Origin: Candidatus Tepidiaquacellales bacterium UBA6667
GTDB lineage: Bacteria; Bacteroidota; Ignavibacteria; Tepidaquicellales; Tepidaquicellaceae
Length of the DNA stretch: 18,229 bases
Direction: 5' to 3'
Assembly (NCBI GenBank): GCA_002455255.1
Contig: DKKL01000040.1
Span: forward strand, 1-18,229
This document shows, one piece after another, positions 16,030 to 18,229 of the stretch (position 1 is the stretch's first letter; every line of letters begins with the position of its first letter). Below the pieces are notes generated by a model that made no database searches, was not told the DNA's origin, and saw nothing but the letters and a program-made list of their open reading frames with translations. The position numbers and the translations under genes were made by a program.

Positions 16030-18229
16030 TATTTGATAAGTACCATTTTTTTCGTTTGTGACCAATCGGGAGTTGTAAGTTTATATATATATACTCCGGA
16101 GGAAATATTATTCGCTTTAAATTCTACAGTATTATATCCCTTCTCCATTTTACCTGCGATTAATGTTGCAATTTCTTTTCCTGTTATATCATAAACTATT
16201 AATGATGCAAAACCGGATTTTGGCAAATAATATTGTATCTTCGTTGTCGGGTTAAATGGATTTGGATAATTCTGATTTAATTCATAATCTTTGACTGTAA
16301 TGTCATCTTCAGAAATATTTACTAAATTTGCATAACTGATTTTTGCTATAGTTTCTATCTCTGCCAATCCTGATTTATTTATATTATTTATAAATCCTGT
16401 GTAATTTTTTATATATACTCTTAATCTGTTCATTAATACCGGTGATATCGGAATAGATTTACCTTCATCAGGAATTGACCCTGTTGAAATTATTCTTCTA
16501 ACTTCAGTTGTATCTTTATAAAATACAATTTCACAGTCATTAACTTTTATATTCGTTCCGGCTGATATATTTTCCGATATATTATAAATTTTTATTTCTC
16601 GTGTTTCCAAATATAAATCCCATGTTAGCTCAACAAACTCATTAACTCCTCCATCTGAAATCCAATTAACATTTAAATCAGTGTTTCGTGCTTTCCTGTC
16701 GGTAACGTTTTCACCTCTAAAATTTTGATAATAACTGCTCTGTGTCACTTCTGCTGATGTTGAAACATTGGTAAAGGATGCCTCATTTATTGAGTTTGGT
16801 ATTGGTAATGATGTATGCCCTGCATGACAACCGACACACTTTCCACCTGAACCTGTTATTCCATAATTCATTCCGAATACATGGGCTAATTTCCCTTCAC
16901 TGTTTGTTAATACCTTTCCTTTTTCATCAATCAATTGTTCAAACATTGATACGTTGGCAGGTGCTTCTCCGAATGCTAATAATCCTGTTATATCAATTGG
17001 CTCTTCTCTGAATAATATTGGTAAATCTTTTCCTGTTGGATCTTGTCTTTGAAAATTTAAAAAGAATTGAATCTTCACATTTGCTGATATATCAGGTGCA
17101 TTATCCATCGGAAAATCAACCGGTCCGTTTGAAAATATATTCAAACAATCAAATCTGAATAATCCCCCTTGATAAAAAGTACTCGGGTTTGATGTTGGGG
17201 GAAGTAAATTTTCATCAAATGTTGATAGATAAGGTAAACTTGCAGGTCTCGTTCTTGGTGCAAGTATCTCAGCATTCAAATCCATTTTACCGGGTATATC
17301 GGCTATCGGCTGAATTCCGGTGCCATCAAAATTTGACATATAAATTCCATAATCCTGATATTCAACAGAATTAGTTAATGAAAAAATAATTTTATTTGAA
17401 TTTATTGGTATCGGATCTGTTGCGTAAGGTGGTTGTAAAGTGCCTGTTGATGGTGGATTTTGAATATATAATAAGGTTGAGGTATCAGTCCCCGCGATGT
17501 ATTTATATTCACTCATACTCTTGTCATAAAATCTGATACCCGGACTATTGCTTGAATATGTTAATCCTGCATCCGGAAAAAATATTGAAAACATTTTACC
17601 ATCTGTTGTTGTCCTTGGCCTGTAGCTGAAAAATGTTTTTCGGTTTCTCGGATCGGTTCCGACTGATTTCATATCATCACCATCAGGTCTGATTGAAATA
17701 TTTTGCCAGATATTTGCAATATCATCCGTAAGTGCAAGTGAATCTATTCTTGTTAAGTTGCTTAATGTTAAATTACTTGGTCTGTCAATATTCAGTAACC
17801 ATCGTGAATAAATTATTCTTCCATTTGATAAATCAATTGTTGGCTTATCAGCACCGTTCCTTTCGGTTGATACCCTGTGCATATTCGTTCCGTCTGAATC
17901 CATCAAATATATATTGGTAGTAGGGAAGCCGTCTATTTGTGATAGTGTAGGAAATCTTGTTGAAGCAAAATATATTTTATCATTTGAATAATATACAGGA
18001 TCTATATCATCATATCTTAAAAATTTATTAGCAGCAATTCCAAACTGTGATAAATTTATATTTCTGTCTGTTTTTGTTAATTTTTTTAAATTGTTACTCT
18101 CTAAATCAAGTTCATATATTCTCCAATTGCTGTCTCTGTGTTCCACTCCTGCAAAAATTATTTTCTCACCTGACCAATGTACATTCGGCTGTTGTATATC
18201 TATCAATCTGATTCCTGAAATAACTTTTG
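16029..18229 (-). CDS. HzsA-like secreted protein with TolB-type repeats, one CxxCH haem site and T9SS tail; 5' end outside window
   Basis: The frame is open to the right edge. A TTG at 18206 is a possible but unlikely start: no signal peptide follows it, yet the C terminus requires export. Numbering from that TTG gives 725 residues. Residues 1-310 contain TolB/WD40-like beta-propeller units with segments such as KIIFAGVEHRDSNWRIYELD, TNIYLMDSDGTNMHRVS and YGIYMSNFDGTGIQPI. Residues 440-465 hold FGMNYGITGSGGKCVGCHAGH, in which CVGCH (457-461; bases 16824-16838) would bind a c-type haem. This combination is typical of proteins annotated as related to the alpha subunit of hydrazine synthase, but one haem site and the T9SS tail do not support that reaction. 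The tail (about 645-725, NQNYPNPFNPTTKI to the end) directs surface attachment or release. It probably acts outside the cell in electron transfer or haem-dependent chemistry; the substrate is unknown. Confidence 0.88.
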   Translation of the reverse strand, partial: KVISGIRLIDIQQPNVHWSGEKIIFAGVEHRDSNWRIYELDLESNNLKKLTKTDRNINLSQFGIAANKFLRYDDIDPVYYSNDKIYFASTRFPTLSQIDGFPTTNIYLMDSDGTNMHRVSTERNGADKPTIDLSNGRIIYSRWLLNIDRPSNLTLSNLTRIDSLALTDDIANIWQNISIRPDGDDMKSVGTDPRNRKTFFSYRPRTTTDGKMFSIFFPDAGLTYSSNSPGIRFYDKSMSEYKYIAGTDTSTLLYIQNPPSTGTLQPPYATDPIPINSNKIIFSLTNSVEYQDYGIYMSNFDGTGIQPIADIPGKMDLNAEILAPRTRPASLPYLSTFDENLLPPTSNPSTFYQGGLFRFDCLNIFSNGPVDFPMDNAPDISANVKIQFFLNFQRQDPTGKDLPILFREEPIDITGLLAFGEAPANVSMFEQLIDEKGKVLTNSEGKLAHVFGMNYGITGSGGKCVGCHAGHTSLPIPNSINEASFTNVSTSAEVTQSSYYQNFRGENVTDRKARNTDLNVNWISDGGVNEFVELTWDLYLETREIKIYNISENISAGTNIKVNDCEIVFYKDTTEVRRIISTGSIPDEGKSIPISPVLMNRLRVYIKNYTGFINNINKSGLAEIETIAKISYANLVNISEDDITVKDYELNQNYPNPFNPTTKIQYYLPKSGFASLIVYDITGKEIATLIAGKMEKGYNTVEFKANNISSGVYIYKLTTPDWSQTKKMVLIK

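Noticed and set aside
16030..16065. Upstream ATG extending the AlgH protein by 12 residues
   Set aside because: The extension overlaps the coding end of the T9SS tail of the upstream gene, and AlgH homologues begin at the internal Met, which sits in a TAATG junction.
18204..18206. TTG as the true start of the haem protein
   Set aside because: The frame is open to the window edge, and no signal peptide follows the TTG although the T9SS tail requires one. The gene is best treated as 5'-truncated by the window.

Overview
The window is AT-rich (roughly 30% G+C by eye, not computed). Ribosome-binding sites are almost absent, and two secreted proteins carry the C-terminal 'NYPNPFNP' type A sorting domain of the type IX secretion system (T9SS). 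Together these point to the Bacteroidota/Chlorobi/Ignavibacteriota assemblage. The NQNYPNPFNP(T/E)TKI form of the tail is especially typical of Ignavibacteria-like lineages. The lineage is an inference; no rRNA or tRNA gene is visible.

Layout. (1) Positions 1-7756, minus strand: a tightly packed four-gene unit. In order of transcription it holds a CbbX/SpoVK-type AAA+ ATPase, a 1195-aa MASE1-PAS-kinase-REC-REC-HPt hybrid kinase, a REC-kinase protein, and a secreted FG-GAP/ASPIC repeat protein with a T9SS tail. The last gene has one in-frame TAA and runs off the left edge. (2) Positions 7848-8882: a convergent pair, a CheY-like single receiver (+) and a short DHp protein with a degenerate ATPase domain (-). 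(3) Positions 9093-14040, plus strand: a FIST sensory protein, a soluble PAS histidine kinase, an Rcp1-like response regulator and a REC-PAS-kinase-REC hybrid. (4) Positions 14071-15491, plus strand: an RmlD-like NAD(P)-dependent sugar reductase and a small secreted protein of unknown function. (5) Positions 15484-18229, minus strand: an AlgH/YqgE protein preceded by a large HzsA-like secreted protein with one CxxCH haem site and a T9SS tail. That gene runs off the right edge.

How it fits together. From 1724 to 14040 the window is a dense phosphorelay: five DHp (HisKA-type) histidines, one HPt histidine and seven receiver aspartates. There is no DNA-binding, GGDEF/EAL or other recognisable output domain. 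Two kinases take a receiver at their N terminus as input. The likely sensory inputs are the MASE1 membrane domain and the FIST protein with its PAS kinase. The degenerate kinase at 8211-8882 keeps its phospho-acceptor histidine but has lost the nucleotide-binding boxes, so it may work as a ChpT/Spo0B-like phosphotransferase. The relay must act on an effector outside the window, or through protein-protein contact, for which the AAA+ protein is one candidate. Two exported T9SS proteins flank the relay, which leaves open a link to surface-protein control.
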